This document shows, one piece after another, positions 9,312-20,800 of a stretch of DNA of 64,000 nt. Source of the stretch: Acidobacteriota bacterium (GTDB taxonomy: Bacteria > Acidobacteriota > Terriglobia > Terriglobales > Acidobacteriaceae); the NCBI GenBank assembly GCA_021781795.1, contig JAJXWA010000005.1, positions 47,657 through 111,656 on the forward strand, in the 5' to 3' direction. The translations under genes and the position numbers were made by a program. How positions within the stretch are numbered: the first letter of the stretch is position 1; each line of letters starts with the position of its first letter. The notes beneath the pieces were generated by a model that searched no databases, was not told the origin of the DNA, and saw only the letters and a list, made by a program, of their open reading frames with translations.

Positions 9312-11777
9312 TTGACACAGCAAACCCGCTACCGTTGGCTGACGCAGCAGGGCGAGGCCTTTGGCGCCCCCGGCCTGCCTCCGCGCTGGACATCGAGCGT
9401 GAAAGACGCCGTTGGCACCGCCTACTCTGCTGCCAGCCGCGTCTGGTTCACTTCCTCGCACGGCATCCTCAACGAGCTCTACCACCCCACCATCGACAAG
9501 CCGCAGATGCGGGACATGCAGTTCCTCATCACCGATGGCGAGAGCTTCTGCCACGAGGAAAAGCGCCACCTCATCTCCAGTTTCGAGACCATCCACTCCG
9601 AGGCGCTCGGCGTCCGCTACATCAACCGAGAACCCGACAGCCGCTACACGCTCACCAAGGAAATCATCGCCGACCCGCACCAGTGCGCAATTCTCATCCA
9701 TCTGCGGCTGGAGGGCCTTCCTGAGCTGCTGCCGCGTCTCAAGGTCTACGCTCTGCTCGCGCCTCGTCTCGACGGCGGCGGCGCAGAAAACAACGCCCGC
9801 GCCGTGGATATCGCCGGCCACAAAATGCTCCTTGCCTTTCGGAATCAGTGGTCGCTTGCCCTCGGCGCGAATTGCGGATTTTCCCGCGTCAGTTGCGGCT
9901 TTGTAGGCGCCAGCGATGGCTGGCGGGACCTCACCGACAACTTCACGATGGACTGGGAGTTCGGCTCCGCCACCGGCGGCAACATCGCCCTCTTGGGCGA
10001 GCTCAACCTGCCTCCCGGCGACGGCCATGCGCGCACCTGTACCGTCGGCATCGGCATTGGCGAGGGTCACCACACCGCCCTGCAAAAGACGGTCTCGTCG
10101 CTGACCGTTCCCTTCGTCCAGCAGCGCCAGCGCTTCATCGAGCAGTGGGAGCGCGTCGCTAATCCAGCTTGGCTCGCTGCCAGATCCGGCGACGACGGCA
10201 AGCTCATGGCCGCCAGCCACAACCTCCTCCTCGCCCACGAGGACAAGACCTACGCCGGAGCCTTCGTCGCCTCCATGTCCATTCCCTGGGGCCAGGCCAA
10301 AGGCGACGACGACCTCGGCGGCTATCACCTCGTCTGGACACGCGACATGGTGCAGACCGCCACCGCATTGCTTGCCTGCGGTCACAAGGAAACCGCCCTG
10401 CGCGCACTGGTCTATCTCGCCTGCACGCAGCAGCCCAACGGCGGCTTTGCCCAAAACTTCTGGGTCAACGGACGCCCCTACTGGTCTGGCCTGCAGCTGG
10501 ACGAGGTCGCCTTTCCGCTGATGCTCGCCTGGCGTCTCTGGAAAGCCGACGCCCTCGGCCAGATGAACATCCTGCCCTTCGTCGAGCGCGCCGCGGGCTT
10601 CCTCGTGCGCCACGCCCCCATCACCCAGCAGGAACGATGGGAAGAAAACGCGGGCTACTCGCCTTCCACGCTCGCCGCCGTCATCGCCAGCCTCATCTGC
10701 GCGGCAGAGATTCTGCGCGCCCACGCCTCCGACGAACTCGCCACCTTCATCGAAGAGTTCGCCGACTGGGTTGAAGGCCACCTCGAAGACTGGACCGTGA
10801 CCAACGACGGCGTCCTCCTGCCCGAGGTACGCCGCCATTACATGCGCATCAGGCCGCCCGAGAACGGCGCGGCCTACGCCTCGGAGCAGAGCTGCACCGA
10901 GACGCTCCATCTGCAGAACCGGCCACCAGGTGCGCGCGCCGACTTTGAGGCCCGCGAGATTATCGATGCCGGCTTCCTCGAACTCGTCCGCTACGGCGTG
11001 CGCCGAGCCGACGATCCGCTCATTGTCGATTCACTCAAGGTCGTCGATGCCGTGCTCAAGCGCGGCCTGCCGCAGGGACCCGGCTGGATTCGCTACAACG
11101 GAGACGGCTACGGCCAGCGCGAAGACGGCGGCCCCTACCTCGGCACAGGCAAAGGCCGCGTGTGGCCGCTGCTCACCGGCGAACGTGCCCACTATGAGCT
11201 TGCCGCGGGCCGCGACATCGCACCCCTCATTCGCACCATCGAAGGCTTCGCCACCCGGGGCCAGTTGCTGCCTGAGCAGGTCTGGGATGAACCCAACCGG
11301 CCCGCCATGGGCCTCGTCATGGGTCAACCCGCCGGCTCTGCCGTGCCGCTTGTCTGGGCGCATGCTGAATACCTCAAGCTCCTGCGCTCGGCCCTCGACG
11401 GCAAGATCTTCGATCGGATTGACCCAGTGTACGAGCGCTACGCCATGCCGAAAGGCGCTCCGCGCAAGCGCCTCAACCTCGAGTTCTACAGCCGCAGAAG
11501 GCCCATCCAGCACATCGCCGCGGGCGACACGCTGCGCATCCTCGATCCCGATCGCTTTGACATCGTCTGGTCGCCCGACAACTGGAACAGCGTCCACACC
11601 GTGGAATGCCAGAGCTTTGGTTCGGCGGGCTTCAGCGCCGACCTGCCCACCGCACCCGACCAGTCAGGAGCCCTTGTCTGGACCCTGCACTGGACCGATA
11701 CCGACACGTGGCTTGGTTACAATGTAGAGGTAAAGATTCTGGGCGACCCGCCGCCAGTCACATCTTCCACTGAGTAA
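9312..11777 (+). CDS. Glucoamylase, glycoside hydrolase family 15
   Basis: 821 residues from a TTG start at 9312 preceded by GGAAGAA. Family 15 enzymes release glucose from the non-reducing ends of starch, dextrins or related glucans. Residues about 10-290 are the N-terminal beta-sandwich (glucodextranase N type). The (alpha/alpha)6 catalytic barrel follows, with [12 protein letters not shown], the acid-catalyst region [11 protein letters not shown] (Glu444/445) and the base-bearing L-L-P-E-Q-V-W-D-E (Glu655). A short C-terminal beta domain ends the chain. No signal peptide is visible, so it probably acts on cytoplasmic glucans. It leads the forward pentose-phosphate block. Confidence 0.93.
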   Translation: MTQQTRYRWLTQQGEAFGAPGLPPRWTSSVKDAVGTAYSAASRVWFTSSHGILNELYHPTIDKPQMRDMQFLITDGESFCHEEKRHLISSFETIHSEALGVRYINREPDSRYTLTKEIIADPHQCAILIHLRLEGLPELLPRLKVYALLAPRLDGGGAENNARAVDIAGHKMLLAFRNQWSLALGANCGFSRVSCGFVGASDGWRDLTDNFTMDWEFGSATGGNIALLGELNLPPGDGHARTCTVGIGIGEGHHTALQKTVSSLTVPFVQQRQRFIEQWERVANPAWLAARSGDDGKLMAASHNLLLAHEDKTYAGAFVASMSIPWGQAKGDDDLGGYHLVWTRDMVQTATALLACGHKETALRALVYLACTQQPNGGFAQNFWVNGRPYWSGLQLDEVAFPLMLAWRLWKADALGQMNILPFVERAAGFLVRHAPITQQERWEENAGYSPSTLAAVIASLICAAEILRAHASDELATFIEEFADWVEGHLEDWTVTNDGVLLPEVRRHYMRIRPPENGAAYASEQSCTETLHLQNRPPGARADFEAREIIDAGFLELVRYGVRRADDPLIVDSLKVVDAVLKRGLPQGPGWIRYNGDGYGQREDGGPYLGTGKGRVWPLLTGERAHYELAAGRDIAPLIRTIEGFATRGQLLPEQVWDEPNRPAMGLVMGQPAGSAVPLVWAHAEYLKLLRSALDGKIFDRIDPVYERYAMPKGAPRKRLNLEFYSRRRPIQHIAAGDTLRILDPDRFDIVWSPDNWNSVHTVECQSFGSAGFSADLPTAPDQSGALVWTLHWTDTDTWLGYNVEVKILGDPPPVTSSTE

Positions 11778-11829
11778 TTGCTCTTGCTCTCACCCGGCCC
11801 AACCCCCGAAAGGACTTGGATTTTTGCTC

Positions 11830-13824
11830 ATGACCACCACTGCGGCCACCTCTCTCGATCAGCTTTCCATTGACACCCTGCGCCTGCTGGCCGTCGACAC
11901 CGTCGAGAAGGCCAAAAGCGGCCATCCCGGCGCGCCGCTCGGCTGCGCCCCCATCGCCTACCTGCTCTACCACAAGCTCATGCGCCACAACCCGGCGCAC
12001 GCCCGCTGGGCCGACCGCGACCGCTTCGTCCTCTCCAACGGCCACGCCTCCGCGCTGCTCTACGGCTCGCTCTACCTCTCCGGCTACAAGCTCACCCTGG
12101 ATGATCTGAAGAGCTTCCGTCAGTGGCACTCGCACACGCCCGGCCATCCCGAGTACGGCGATACCGAAGGCGTCGAAGTCACCACCGGCCCACTCGGCCA
12201 GGGCGTCGCCATGGCCGTTGGCATGGCCATGGCGGAAAAGCATCTCGCCGCCACCTACAACCGCCCCGGTCACGAGATCGTCAATCACCACACCTACGTC
12301 CTGCTCGGCGACGGCGACCTGATGGAAGGCGTCTCACATGAAGCTGCCTCGCTCGCCGGCACCCTCGGCCTCGGCAAGCTCATCTGCTTCTACGACGACA
12401 ACCTCATCTCCCTCGACGGCCCCACCGAGCTGAGCTACACCGAAGACGCCCTCGAGCGCTTCGAGGCCTATCACTGGCACGTGCAGCGCGTCGCCGACGG
12501 CAACGACCTCAACGCCATCGAAGCCGCCATCCAGGCCGCGCAGGCCGAGACAGGCCGCCCATCGATCATTGCCGTCCGCACTGTCATCGGTTATGGCAGC
12601 CCCAAAGCCGGCACCAACAAGGTCCACGGCGAAGCCCTCGGCGCCGCCGACGTGCTGGCGACCAAGAAGTTCTTCGGCTTCCCTGAGGATAAGAGCTTCT
12701 ACGTTCCTGACGATGCCCTCGCCAACTGGCGCAAGGCTGTCGAACGTGGCGCCGGATTGGAAGCCGAGTGGAAGCAGCGCTTCGACGCCTACGCCAAAGC
12801 CTTCCCCGATCTGGCCGCCGAATTCGAGCGCACCCAGCAGGGAACCCGCAAGCCTGGCTGGACAAAGGCCATTCCCAGTTTTCCCACAGACAAGCCTGTC
12901 GCCACCCGCAACGCCGGCGGCGCCATCCTCAACGCCATCGCCGGCGAAGTCCCTGAGCTCTTCGGCGGCGCGGCCGACCTCACTGCCTCCACCAAGACCA
13001 TCTTCAAACCCGGCGCCAACTTCCACATCGACCCCGTGGGCCGCAACGTCTTCTTCGGCGTCCGTGAGTTCGGCATGTGCGCTGCCGTCAACGGCATGGC
13101 CGCACACGGTGGCCTCGTGCCCTTCGGCTCCACCTTCTTCGTCTTCTCGGACTACTGCAAGCCCGCGCTGCGCCTCGCCGCGCTCATGCAGGTCCACGCG
13201 CTCTTCGTCTTCACCCATGACTCGGTTGCGCTCGGCGAAGATGGCCCCACCCACCAGCCCATCGAACACCTCATGGCTCTGCGCGCCGTCCCCGGCATGA
13301 CCGACTTCCGCCCCGCCGACGCCAACGAGACCGCCGCCGCATGGCGTCTAGCGCTCGAGCGCTCCGGACCCAGCTTCTTCGCCCTCACCCGCCAGGACGT
13401 TCCCGTCCTCGACCCCGCCGCGCGCGACATCTACGCCGGCGTCAGCAAGGGCGCCTACATCGTCGAAGACGTGGCCAATGCCAAGGTCGTCCTCATGGCC
13501 ACCGGGTCCGAACTGTGGCCCACGCTGGCCGCGGCCAAATTGCTCGCCGCCGAAGGCATCGCCGCCCGCGTCGTCAGCTTCCCCAGTTGGAAGCTCTTTG
13601 AAGAGCAGTCCGCCGCCTACAAGGCCAGCGTCCTGCCCGCCGGCCTGCCCAGGCTCGCCGTCGAGGCCGGCGCAACCCTCGGCTGGTGGAAGTACGTCGG
13701 CTCCAACGGCGACGTGCTCGGCATCGACCGCTTCGGCGCTTCGGCCCCCGGACCCAGGGTGCTCGCCGAGCTCGGATTCACGCCGGAGAACATCTCCACC
13801 ATGGCCAGAAAGCTCGTAAAGTAG
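11830..13824 (+). CDS. tkt: Transketolase
   Basis: 664 residues from the ATG at 11830; a TTG two codons upstream is less likely because AAAGGA is spaced better for the ATG. A thiamine-diphosphate enzyme that moves two-carbon ketol units between pentose-phosphate sugars. The ThDP/Mg motif [19 protein letters not shown] and the pyrimidine-domain motif [13 protein letters not shown] are present, with [12 protein letters not shown] near the N-terminus. It sits between glucoamylase and rpiB, consistent with feeding glucose carbon through the non-oxidative pentose phosphate branch. Confidence 0.97.
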   Translation: MTTTAATSLDQLSIDTLRLLAVDTVEKAKSGHPGAPLGCAPIAYLLYHKLMRHNPAHARWADRDRFVLSNGHASALLYGSLYLSGYKLTLDDLKSFRQWHSHTPGHPEYGDTEGVEVTTGPLGQGVAMAVGMAMAEKHLAATYNRPGHEIVNHHTYVLLGDGDLMEGVSHEAASLAGTLGLGKLICFYDDNLISLDGPTELSYTEDALERFEAYHWHVQRVADGNDLNAIEAAIQAAQAETGRPSIIAVRTVIGYGSPKAGTNKVHGEALGAADVLATKKFFGFPEDKSFYVPDDALANWRKAVERGAGLEAEWKQRFDAYAKAFPDLAAEFERTQQGTRKPGWTKAIPSFPTDKPVATRNAGGAILNAIAGEVPELFGGAADLTASTKTIFKPGANFHIDPVGRNVFFGVREFGMCAAVNGMAAHGGLVPFGSTFFVFSDYCKPALRLAALMQVHALFVFTHDSVALGEDGPTHQPIEHLMALRAVPGMTDFRPADANETAAAWRLALERSGPSFFALTRQDVPVLDPAARDIYAGVSKGAYIVEDVANAKVVLMATGSELWPTLAAAKLLAAEGIAARVVSFPSWKLFEEQSAAYKASVLPAGLPRLAVEAGATLGWWKYVGSNGDVLGIDRFGASAPGPRVLAELGFTPENISTMARKLVK

Positions 13825-13829
13825 ACCGC

Positions 13830-13872
13830 AGTTCGCGGAGCGTGTGCAGAGTCCCTGCCAGCTCCGCGAACT
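13830..13872 (+). promoter_or_regulatory. Long hairpin between tkt and rpiB
   Basis: AGTTCGCGGAGC at 13830-13841 is a perfect 12-bp complement of GCTCCGCGAACT at 13861-13872, with a small GCAG/CTGC pairing in the loop. No T-run follows, and the rpiB ribosome-binding site (GAAGGAG) starts 13 bases later. It is more likely an mRNA-stabilising or processing hairpin inside the operon than a terminator. Confidence 0.5.
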
Positions 13873-13897
13873 CTGCTGCAACCCGAAGGAGTCTACC

Positions 13898-14377
13898 GTG
13901 AAGCTCGTCATCGCATCGGACCACGCAGGCTTTCCTCTCAAGGAAGAGGTACGCGCCTACCTCGCCAAGGCCGGCCACGAGATCGTCGATCTCGGAGCTT
14001 ACAACACCGAGCCCTCCGACTACCCTGACTTCGCCGAAAAGGTCGGCCTCGCCATCAAGCAAGGCACGGCCCCGCGCGGCATCCTCATCTGCGGCTCCGG
14101 CGTCGGCGTCTGTGTCGCCGCCAACAAGATTCCCGGCATCCGCGCCGGAATGTGCCACGACACCTACTCGGCCCACCAGGGCGTCGAGCACGATGACATG
14201 AATGTCGTCGTCCTCGGCGCGCGCATCATCGGCCCTGCTCTCGCCTATGAGGTCGTCGACGCCTTCCTCAAGGCCCAGTTCATCGCCAAAGAAGAACGCT
14301 TCGTGCGCCGCTTCAAAAAAGTCCTCGCCATCGAGGCCAAATATCAGTGCGGAGACGGCTCCAACAGTCCCGCCTGA
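13898..14377 (+). CDS. rpiB: Ribose-5-phosphate isomerase B
   Basis: 159 residues from a GTG at 13898, chosen because GAAGGAG lies 6 bases upstream and the family N-terminus V-K-L-V-I-A-S-D-H-A-G-F starts exactly there. It interconverts ribulose 5-phosphate and ribose 5-phosphate. The LacAB/RpiB fold is shown by S-D-H-A-G-F-P-L-K, D-Y-P-D-F-A and the phosphate-binding C-G-S-G-V-G-V-C-V-A-A-N-K, with C-H-D-T-Y-S downstream. The catalytic-type cysteine is in I-C-G-S-G. It continues the pentose phosphate cluster. Confidence 0.95.
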   Translation: MKLVIASDHAGFPLKEEVRAYLAKAGHEIVDLGAYNTEPSDYPDFAEKVGLAIKQGTAPRGILICGSGVGVCVAANKIPGIRAGMCHDTYSAHQGVEHDDMNVVVLGARIIGPALAYEVVDAFLKAQFIAKEERFVRRFKKVLAIEAKYQCGDGSNSPA

Positions 14378-14481
14378 CCTGCCCCGCTCGCTGCCGTCCA
14401 ACCAAGCCGATGCAGGAGGTCGCACCGGCGCCGCGCACAAGCTCTGTACCCACGCGGCCAACCTGACCCGGAGATACGCCG

Positions 14482-15093
14482 ATGTTCCCCTTCGACGTCA
14501 TCCTCTTCGATGTCGGCGGAGTCCTGCTCACCAACGGCTGGGACCACCGCGAGCGCGCTGCCGTCCTCGATCAGTTCCATCTGGACCACGCCGCCTTCGA
14601 GTCCCGCCACGCCGCGCCCAACGACGCATGGGAGCGCGATGCCATCGCCCTCCGCGACTACCTCGACGCCACCGTCTTCTACGAGCCCCGCTCCTTCTCG
14701 CACGACGATTTCTTCGCCGCCCTCTGCACGCAGTCGCAGCCACTCGCAGACTCCGCGCTGCCCATCCTCGAAGAGCTCGCCACTCTCGGCAAATGCAAAC
14801 TCGGCACGCTCAACAATGAAGCCCGCGAGCCCAATGAATATCGTTTCCGCACCTATGGCCTGCGCCGCTACTTCGACTTCGCCTTCAGTTCCTGCTATGT
14901 GGGACTCCGCAAGCCCGCGCCCGCCATCTACAAGCGCGCCATCGACATCCTCGGCTGCCCGCCTGACCGCATTTTGTTCATCGATGATCGAACCGAGAAC
15001 GTGGCGGCCGCATCGAATGCAGGTATGAGGTCGATTCAGTTCCTCGGCGCCGATAGCCTGCGCCATACCCTCAAAACCCTCAACGTCCTCTAG
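14482..15093 (+). CDS. HAD-superfamily hydrolase (YihX-like)
   Basis: 203 residues. The HAD nucleophile motif is F-D-V-G-G-V-L (Asp11), with glycine rather than aspartate two positions on, as in the YihX glucose-1-phosphatase-like and haloacid-dehalogenase-like subgroups. Later motifs are T-L-N-N-E-A, G-L-R-K-P-A-P-A-I-Y (conserved lysine) and I-L-F-I-D-D-R-T-E-N (acidic metal-binding pair). Its place among pentose phosphate genes suggests a sugar-phosphate substrate, but that is context only. The ATG at 14482 follows CGGAGA; the next gene starts 19 bases after the stop. Confidence 0.85.
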   Translation: MFPFDVILFDVGGVLLTNGWDHRERAAVLDQFHLDHAAFESRHAAPNDAWERDAIALRDYLDATVFYEPRSFSHDDFFAALCTQSQPLADSALPILEELATLGKCKLGTLNNEAREPNEYRFRTYGLRRYFDFAFSSCYVGLRKPAPAIYKRAIDILGCPPDRILFIDDRTENVAAASNAGMRSIQFLGADSLRHTLKTLNVL

Positions 15094-15112
15094 CAGACAA
15101 CGGAGAAGACTC

Positions 15113-16018
<906 letters not shown>

Positions 16019-16056
16019 AATCCAACATTCAGCCCCTTGCAGGAGGTCGGCGCACG

Positions 16057-17619
16057 ATGGCAACAGTGCAGATGAAAGTCAGTCCTGAGGATCTCTCACA
16101 GGTTCCGCGCGGCAATGAGCGCATCCCTGAGCCCGGCATCATGGTCATCTTTGGCGCTTCGGGCGACCTCACCAAGCGCAAGCTGCTGCCCGCGCTCTTC
16201 CATCTCGAACAGTCCGGCCTCTTGCCGGAAAAGTTCGCCATCGTCGGCGTCGCCCGCCGTCCCCTCGGCAATGAGTTCGCGGCAGACATGCGCGCCGGCA
16301 TCGTCGAATTCGGCGGCGTCGATGCCTCCGATCCCCGCCTTGACCGCTTCGTCGAGAAGATCGGCTACTACGCGCTCAGCTTTGACGATGCTTCGCACTA
16401 CGCCGGCCTCAAGGCCGAGCTCGACCGCATCGCTGCCGAGCGCAACATCGGCGGCGACCGCCTCTTCTATCTAGCCACCGCACCCGAGTACTTCGCGCCC
16501 ATCATCGAGAACCTCGGCGCGCAGGGCATGGCGCAGCCGGAGCAGGGCCGCACCGGCATCGTCATCGAGAAGCCCTTCGGCCACGACCTCGACTCTGCCC
16601 AGGAGCTCAACCACCAGGTCAACGCCGTCTTCCACGAGAGTCAGGTCTTCCGCATCGACCACTACCTCGGCAAAGAGACCGTCCAGAACATCCTCGTCTT
16701 CCGCTTCGGCAACGGCATCTTCGAGCCCATCTGGAACCGCAACTACATCGACCACGTGCAGATTACCGCGTCGGAAACCCTCGGCGTCGAAGGCCGCGGC
16801 CCATTCTATGAGAAGGCCGGCGCGCTCCGCGACGTCGTCCAGAATCACATGATGGAACTGCTCAGCTTCGTCGCCATGGAGCCGCCCTCCAGCTTCGACG
16901 CCGATGCCGTCCGCCGCGAAAAGGTCAAAGCCTGGCGCGCTATTCCACCTGTACCCATCACCAACGCCGTCCGCGGCCAGTATGGCCCCGGCGTCATCGA
17001 CGGCCAGAAGGTCGTCGGCTATCGTGACGAGGAGCGCGTCAATCCCGAGTCCGGCACCGAAACCTTCGCCGCCGTCAAGCTCGGCATCGAAAACTGGCGC
17101 TGGGCTGGCGTGCCCTTTTATCTGCGCGCGGGCAAGCGCCTGAGGAAGCGCGCCACCGAAATCAGCATCCAGTTCAAGCAGCCGCCCCTGCTCATCTTCA
17201 ACCGCATGCAGAGCGGCGGCGCGTGCCAGGAGATTCAGCCGAACCTGCTCACCATCCGCATTCAGCCCGACGAAGGCATCGCCCTGCGCTTCGGCGCCAA
17301 GGTCCCCAACACGCCCAACATGTCCGTCTGCCCCGTCAACATGGACTTCGACTACGCCGCCGCCTTCGGCACCTCCAGCGCCAACGGCTATGAGCGCCTG
17401 CTCCTCGACGCCATGCTCGGTGACCAGACCCTCTTCGCCCACCGCGACGGCGTCGAAGTCACTTGGGGCCTCTACACGCCCATCCTCCAGGCCTGGGCCA
17501 ACAAGGAACCCGAGGTCTTCCCCAACTACTTCGCCGGCACCTGGGGTCCCGACTGCGCCGACCGCCTCCTCGAGCGCAGCGGCCACGTTTGGCGCAACAA
17601 CCTCGGCGGCAAGAGCTAG
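16057..17619 (+). CDS. zwf: Glucose-6-phosphate 1-dehydrogenase
   Basis: 520 residues, normal length. It oxidises glucose 6-phosphate to 6-phosphogluconolactone. The nucleotide-binding motif F-G-A-S-G-D-L-T-K-R-K-L-L-P-A-L is near residues 31-46, and the active-site signature F-R-I-D-H-Y-L-G-K-E-T-V-Q-N is intact. The ATG at 16057 follows a strong AGGAGG. It ends the forward glucoamylase-tkt-rpiB-HAD-gnd-zwf run; 6-phosphogluconolactonase is not in the window. Confidence 0.97.
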   Translation: MATVQMKVSPEDLSQVPRGNERIPEPGIMVIFGASGDLTKRKLLPALFHLEQSGLLPEKFAIVGVARRPLGNEFAADMRAGIVEFGGVDASDPRLDRFVEKIGYYALSFDDASHYAGLKAELDRIAAERNIGGDRLFYLATAPEYFAPIIENLGAQGMAQPEQGRTGIVIEKPFGHDLDSAQELNHQVNAVFHESQVFRIDHYLGKETVQNILVFRFGNGIFEPIWNRNYIDHVQITASETLGVEGRGPFYEKAGALRDVVQNHMMELLSFVAMEPPSSFDADAVRREKVKAWRAIPPVPITNAVRGQYGPGVIDGQKVVGYRDEERVNPESGTETFAAVKLGIENWRWAGVPFYLRAGKRLRKRATEISIQFKQPPLLIFNRMQSGGACQEIQPNLLTIRIQPDEGIALRFGAKVPNTPNMSVCPVNMDFDYAAAFGTSSANGYERLLLDAMLGDQTLFAHRDGVEVTWGLYTPILQAWANKEPEVFPNYFAGTWGPDCADRLLERSGHVWRNNLGGKS

Positions 17620-17643
17620 CCCTTTCAGTCCAGTTCGAATCAA

Positions 17644-17684
17644 AGCCCACTCAGGCCTTTCCGATGATCCCGCTTGAGTGGGTT
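17644..17684 (+). terminator. Probable terminator after zwf
   Basis: CCCACTCA at 17646-17653 pairs with TGAGTGGG at 17675-17682, extendable by a G-T and an A-T pair, 25 bases after the zwf stop. No long T-run follows. Position and stem quality support a transcription end for the pentose phosphate block. Confidence 0.5.
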
Positions 17685-17805
17685 GGTTTCCTGTGCGGAA
17701 TCTCTCCATGCACTTCAATCAGCGCCGTTTCGGGAACTCCATGCACAGTCGCTCCGTATCAAGCGTTGAGTCTGCCTCGTTCGGCATCCCCGCAGGAGAT
17801 TCCCC

Positions 17806-18147
17806 ATGAATCGTCAACGGGCTCTGAAAATCGTGCTGGGCTGCGTCGGCCTGCTCTTCATAGCGGCTCTGTATCCCTTGTTCGTGTTTGTCCGGCAGGA
17901 ACCCGCCCTGTCCATGATGCTCTGCCTCTACGCCACGCTGGGAGTCTTCCTGCTCTTCGCCGTGCGGAACCCTTCTGCACACCGCAGCCTGATCGCCTTC
18001 ACCGCCTGGTCGAGCCTTGCGCACGCGGTCCTCATGGGCACGCAGGCCGTGCTCAACGTGGTCGCCCGCGGAGAGCTCATCGGCGTTGCAGCCCTGCTCC
18101 TCATCTGGATCGCTCTGGTCGCACTCGCTCCACCTAAACCCGCCTGA
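17806..18147 (+). CDS. Small four-helix membrane protein, unknown function
   Basis: 113 residues, almost entirely hydrophobic. About four membrane helices can be read (residues 8-28, 35-52, 60-80 and 88-106), with short polar turns and a positively charged N-terminus (M-N-R-Q-R-A-L-K). The ATG at 17806 has AGGAG upstream. I do not recognise a catalytic motif; it may belong to one of the DUF families of small bacterial membrane proteins, but I cannot name it with confidence. A strong hairpin follows. Confidence 0.7.
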   Translation: MNRQRALKIVLGCVGLLFIAALYPLFVFVRQEPALSMMLCLYATLGVFLLFAVRNPSAHRSLIAFTAWSSLAHAVLMGTQAVLNVVARGELIGVAALLLIWIALVALAPPKPA

Positions 18148-18160
18148 TTGGCACCAAATC

Positions 18161-18198
18161 AACCGGGCCGGACCTCCATCTGGAGTTCCGGCCCGGTT
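18161..18198. terminator. Bidirectional terminator hairpin
   Basis: AACCGGGCCGGA at 18161-18172 is a perfect 12-bp complement of TCCGGCCCGGTT at 18187-18198. The loop itself pairs as CTCCA/TGGAG, giving one very stable hairpin. It lies between the convergent genes ending at 18147 and 18227, so it can end both transcripts. Confidence 0.8.
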
Positions 18199-18226
18199 GT
18201 CTAGCCTCTAGCCTCTTGCCCGCTGC

Positions 18227-19756
18227 TTACTGGCAGCCGGTAAAGGCCAGGTTCGCGTTCGTCACCGAGAGCGTCGGCGCATTCACGTTGAAGAGAATTG
18301 TCGCCTTCTCCTCGCCGTTGTTGGCGCAGTCGCTCGTCGTCGCGGAGTTCGGCACGGTTGCAATGCCATCCACCACGTAGGCCGGCAGCACGTTGGGCTG
18401 TGTCAGCGTTGCACCCGCAGACGACCACGCGCCGATGTATGCACCCGCAGCCGGCACCTGCAGCGGACCACTCGACTGCGCCGTGCCGAAGCCCGTCGTC
18501 ATCGGCCCGTAATCCGCGCAGTAGGCTCCGCCGGGGTTGCAGGCAGGACTCTGCGACGCCTGTGCAGCCGTCGTCACCGTCACCGCCGTCGCCGCGCTCT
18601 GCGTCGCCGTCATTGGCAGCGGAATCGTATAGGTTCCGTTCGTGAATGTGTCCAGCACCGTCAGCGCCGCATCAATCGCAGTGCCCGCGTTCGACGTATT
18701 CACTGAAGTCACCTGACCAGAGATCACCGCAGTCGATGTCGCTGCCGTGATGTTCGTCCCGGCAGGCATGTTCAAGGTCACCGTGCCCACCGTGCTGCCG
18801 ATATTCACGCCCGTCACGATCGAAGGCGCATACAGAATGCCCGTCGAAGTCGCGCCCGTGATCACCACGTCATACGGCTTGGAAGTGTTTCCCTGCATCA
18901 CCGGGCAAATCACCCAGGTGCCGTCGGGGGCCGTTACTGTTGACACCAGCACACGGTCCACCCCCGTCGCATCCGGCTGCTCCAGCGATACCACCGCTCC
19001 GGCTACGGGGACTGCATTCGCACCTGCCGTCATCACCTTGCCGTTCATCGACACCGAAGTCGTGCTCACCTCGCCGGCATGCAGAACCGGCTTCAGGCGA
19101 TACTGCCCATTGCCTTCCTGCACAATCGATTCGCATGTGTTGAAATCAATATCCAAATCCTTCGTCTGCCCTGCGCTGATGGTGAACGCGCCCGAAGAAA
19201 TCTGGCCCGAGGGAATCTTGAGCCCCGTCTGCGCCTCGCTCGACAGGTTCAGCGCATGAGGCGTATTCGCGGGATCCGAAGTCAGCATCACGCAGTTCGC
19301 CGACGTGCCGCAGGCATTCGTCGTCAAACCCGTGCTGTTATCCGCCAGCATGATCCGAATCTGCTGATAACTCCCCGCCTGCAGCTGCATGTTGTCGCCC
19401 AGCGTCGCCAGGAAGCACTGGTTATTCGCCTGCGCGAGCAGGTCCACCTGCATCGGCGTTTTCGAAAGTGCTGGCGTTAGGTCCACCCAGTTGCTATCGG
19501 TCGGCCCGGCGGAAGCATTTGTATTCGCCTGCACGTCGGTGATCGTCACCCACACATGCGAATACGGCCCATCCGGGGCCGCGCACGTCGCCGGGTCGCT
19601 CAACATCACGTTCACCTGAGCCATCCCCGAGGTCGTCGTTCCCGAACTCCCGCTGCTGCACGCCACCACGATGCCCGCGATGGCAATCAGGCAGGCCATA
19701 GCAAGAACGGGCTGCCAAATTCCCTTCCAAATGCTCTTTTCAAGCTGATTGGTCAT
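18227..19756 (-). CDS. DUF4382-type lipoprotein with carboxypeptidase-regulatory-like domain
   Basis: 509 residues. A hydrophobic signal segment (residues 16-33) ends with I-V-V-A-C, a lipobox at Cys33, followed by a Ser/Gly/Thr-rich linker. Residues about 45-225 resemble the DUF4382 domain (A-Q-V-N-V-M-L-S-D-P, then V-W-V-T-I-T-D-V-Q-A, then Y-Q-Q-I-R-I-M-L-A-D-N). The following 230-330 region looks like a carboxypeptidase-regulatory beta-sandwich (G-A-V-V-S-L, T-V-T-A-P-D-G-T-W). The rest is Thr/Ala-rich beta structure. Probably cell-surface or periplasmic; role unknown. The ATG at 19756 has GGGAGGAG upstream. Confidence 0.8.
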   Translation of the reverse strand: MTNQLEKSIWKGIWQPVLAMACLIAIAGIVVACSSGSSGTTTSGMAQVNVMLSDPATCAAPDGPYSHVWVTITDVQANTNASAGPTDSNWVDLTPALSKTPMQVDLLAQANNQCFLATLGDNMQLQAGSYQQIRIMLADNSTGLTTNACGTSANCVMLTSDPANTPHALNLSSEAQTGLKIPSGQISSGAFTISAGQTKDLDIDFNTCESIVQEGNGQYRLKPVLHAGEVSTTSVSMNGKVMTAGANAVPVAGAVVSLEQPDATGVDRVLVSTVTAPDGTWVICPVMQGNTSKPYDVVITGATSTGILYAPSIVTGVNIGSTVGTVTLNMPAGTNITAATSTAVISGQVTSVNTSNAGTAIDAALTVLDTFTNGTYTIPLPMTATQSAATAVTVTTAAQASQSPACNPGGAYCADYGPMTTGFGTAQSSGPLQVPAAGAYIGAWSSAGATLTQPNVLPAYVVDGIATVPNSATTSDCANNGEEKATILFNVNAPTLSVTNANLAFTGCQ

Positions 19757-19944
19757 ACTGCTCCTCCCGTATCGGTTCTCTCGCGGGTTGTTCGAACCAA
19801 GGCATCCTGCAACGGCAAATCAATCAATTCGCGTCCAGCGTCGCTGCAGATACCGGGGGAAGTTGGATTTTTGACTATTAACTAATTTCCTACCGAAAGT
19901 CAGTCTATAGGACTTTGAAGCGGACAGCTACTTACGGCTTCGTA

Positions 19945-20601
19945 TTACCGCTTCCAATGAACGGTGACGAAAGTACCGTCGGGAATCTCGCCGTCGAGCA
20001 GATGCACAACTCCACCTTGCACATAGCCCTCCACACCCTTGAGAGATGCCACCGCTTGAGCTGGCGTTGCCTGACCCCTGACGGGATCTCCCGCGCGTCC
20101 TGAAGATGTCGAGTCCGGAGCTGCCGAGCCCGCGGGCGCCGCCTTAGTCCCGCGCCCCATCCCCTTATCCATGGCCTCGTTCGCCAGCCGGTCGGCCTCC
20201 TGGTTGCCGCCCCGCAGCGTGTGGCTGATCTCAAATCCCTCCAGCCTCGCCACACGACGCCGCGCCTCTTCCCACAGTGGGCGCAACGCCGGACTCGCAA
20301 CCTTGTAGCGGCCCTTCATCTGGTTCACCATCAGCTCGCTGTCGCTCACCACGCGCAGCCGCTTCACCCCGTGTTCCAGCGCCCAGCCCAACACCGCCAG
20401 CAGTCCGCTGTACTCGGCAAAGTTGTTCGTCTGCCGTCCCAGATACTCGCTTAGTCGCGCCGCAACCCGGCCTTCCGAATCTTCCACAACTGCGCCATAT
20501 CCCGCCGGCCCGGGATTCCCGCGCGATCCGCCGTCGCAGTGCGCCACATGCCACTCCGTCGCCTTGCGCGCCGGTTCCATGTTGAAAAGTGTCTCGTTCA
20601 T
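19945..20601 (-). CDS. RNase H family protein (type 1 fold) with C-terminal extension
   Basis: 218 residues. Residues about 17-148 are an RNase HI-type domain with the four acidic active-site positions: H-C-D-G-G-S-R-G-N-P-G, F-A-E-Y-S-G, V-S-D-S-E-L-M-V-N-Q-M and Q-E-A-D-R-L-A-N. It should cleave RNA in RNA-DNA hybrids. The pattern is nearer the single-domain archaeal/YpdQ type than E. coli RnhA. Residues about 150-185 are a Pro/Ala/Ser linker, and the last 33 form a short unrecognised tail. It is divergent from the sigma factor at 20801. Confidence 0.88.
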   Translation of the reverse strand: MNETLFNMEPARKATEWHVAHCDGGSRGNPGPAGYGAVVEDSEGRVAARLSEYLGRQTNNFAEYSGLLAVLGWALEHGVKRLRVVSDSELMVNQMKGRYKVASPALRPLWEEARRRVARLEGFEISHTLRGGNQEADRLANEAMDKGMGRGTKAAPAGSAAPDSTSSGRAGDPVRGQATPAQAVASLKGVEGYVQGGVVHLLDGEIPDGTFVTVHWKR

Positions 20602-20800
20602 CCTTGCCAGTCTACCGGCTTCGGCCGGTCTGCCCGCTCACAAAGGCTTATCTAGGGCGTCTATGACAATGCAGTTATCCCTCATGCACCGGAGTTGAGA
20701 TTCCATGCCCGCCGACGCTCTCAGTTGCGCTTCCTCCCCGGCAGGTTTCGGCGCTGGCTTCGCCTGGCCAACTGCCCGAAGGGTACAATCGTTCCCAGGA

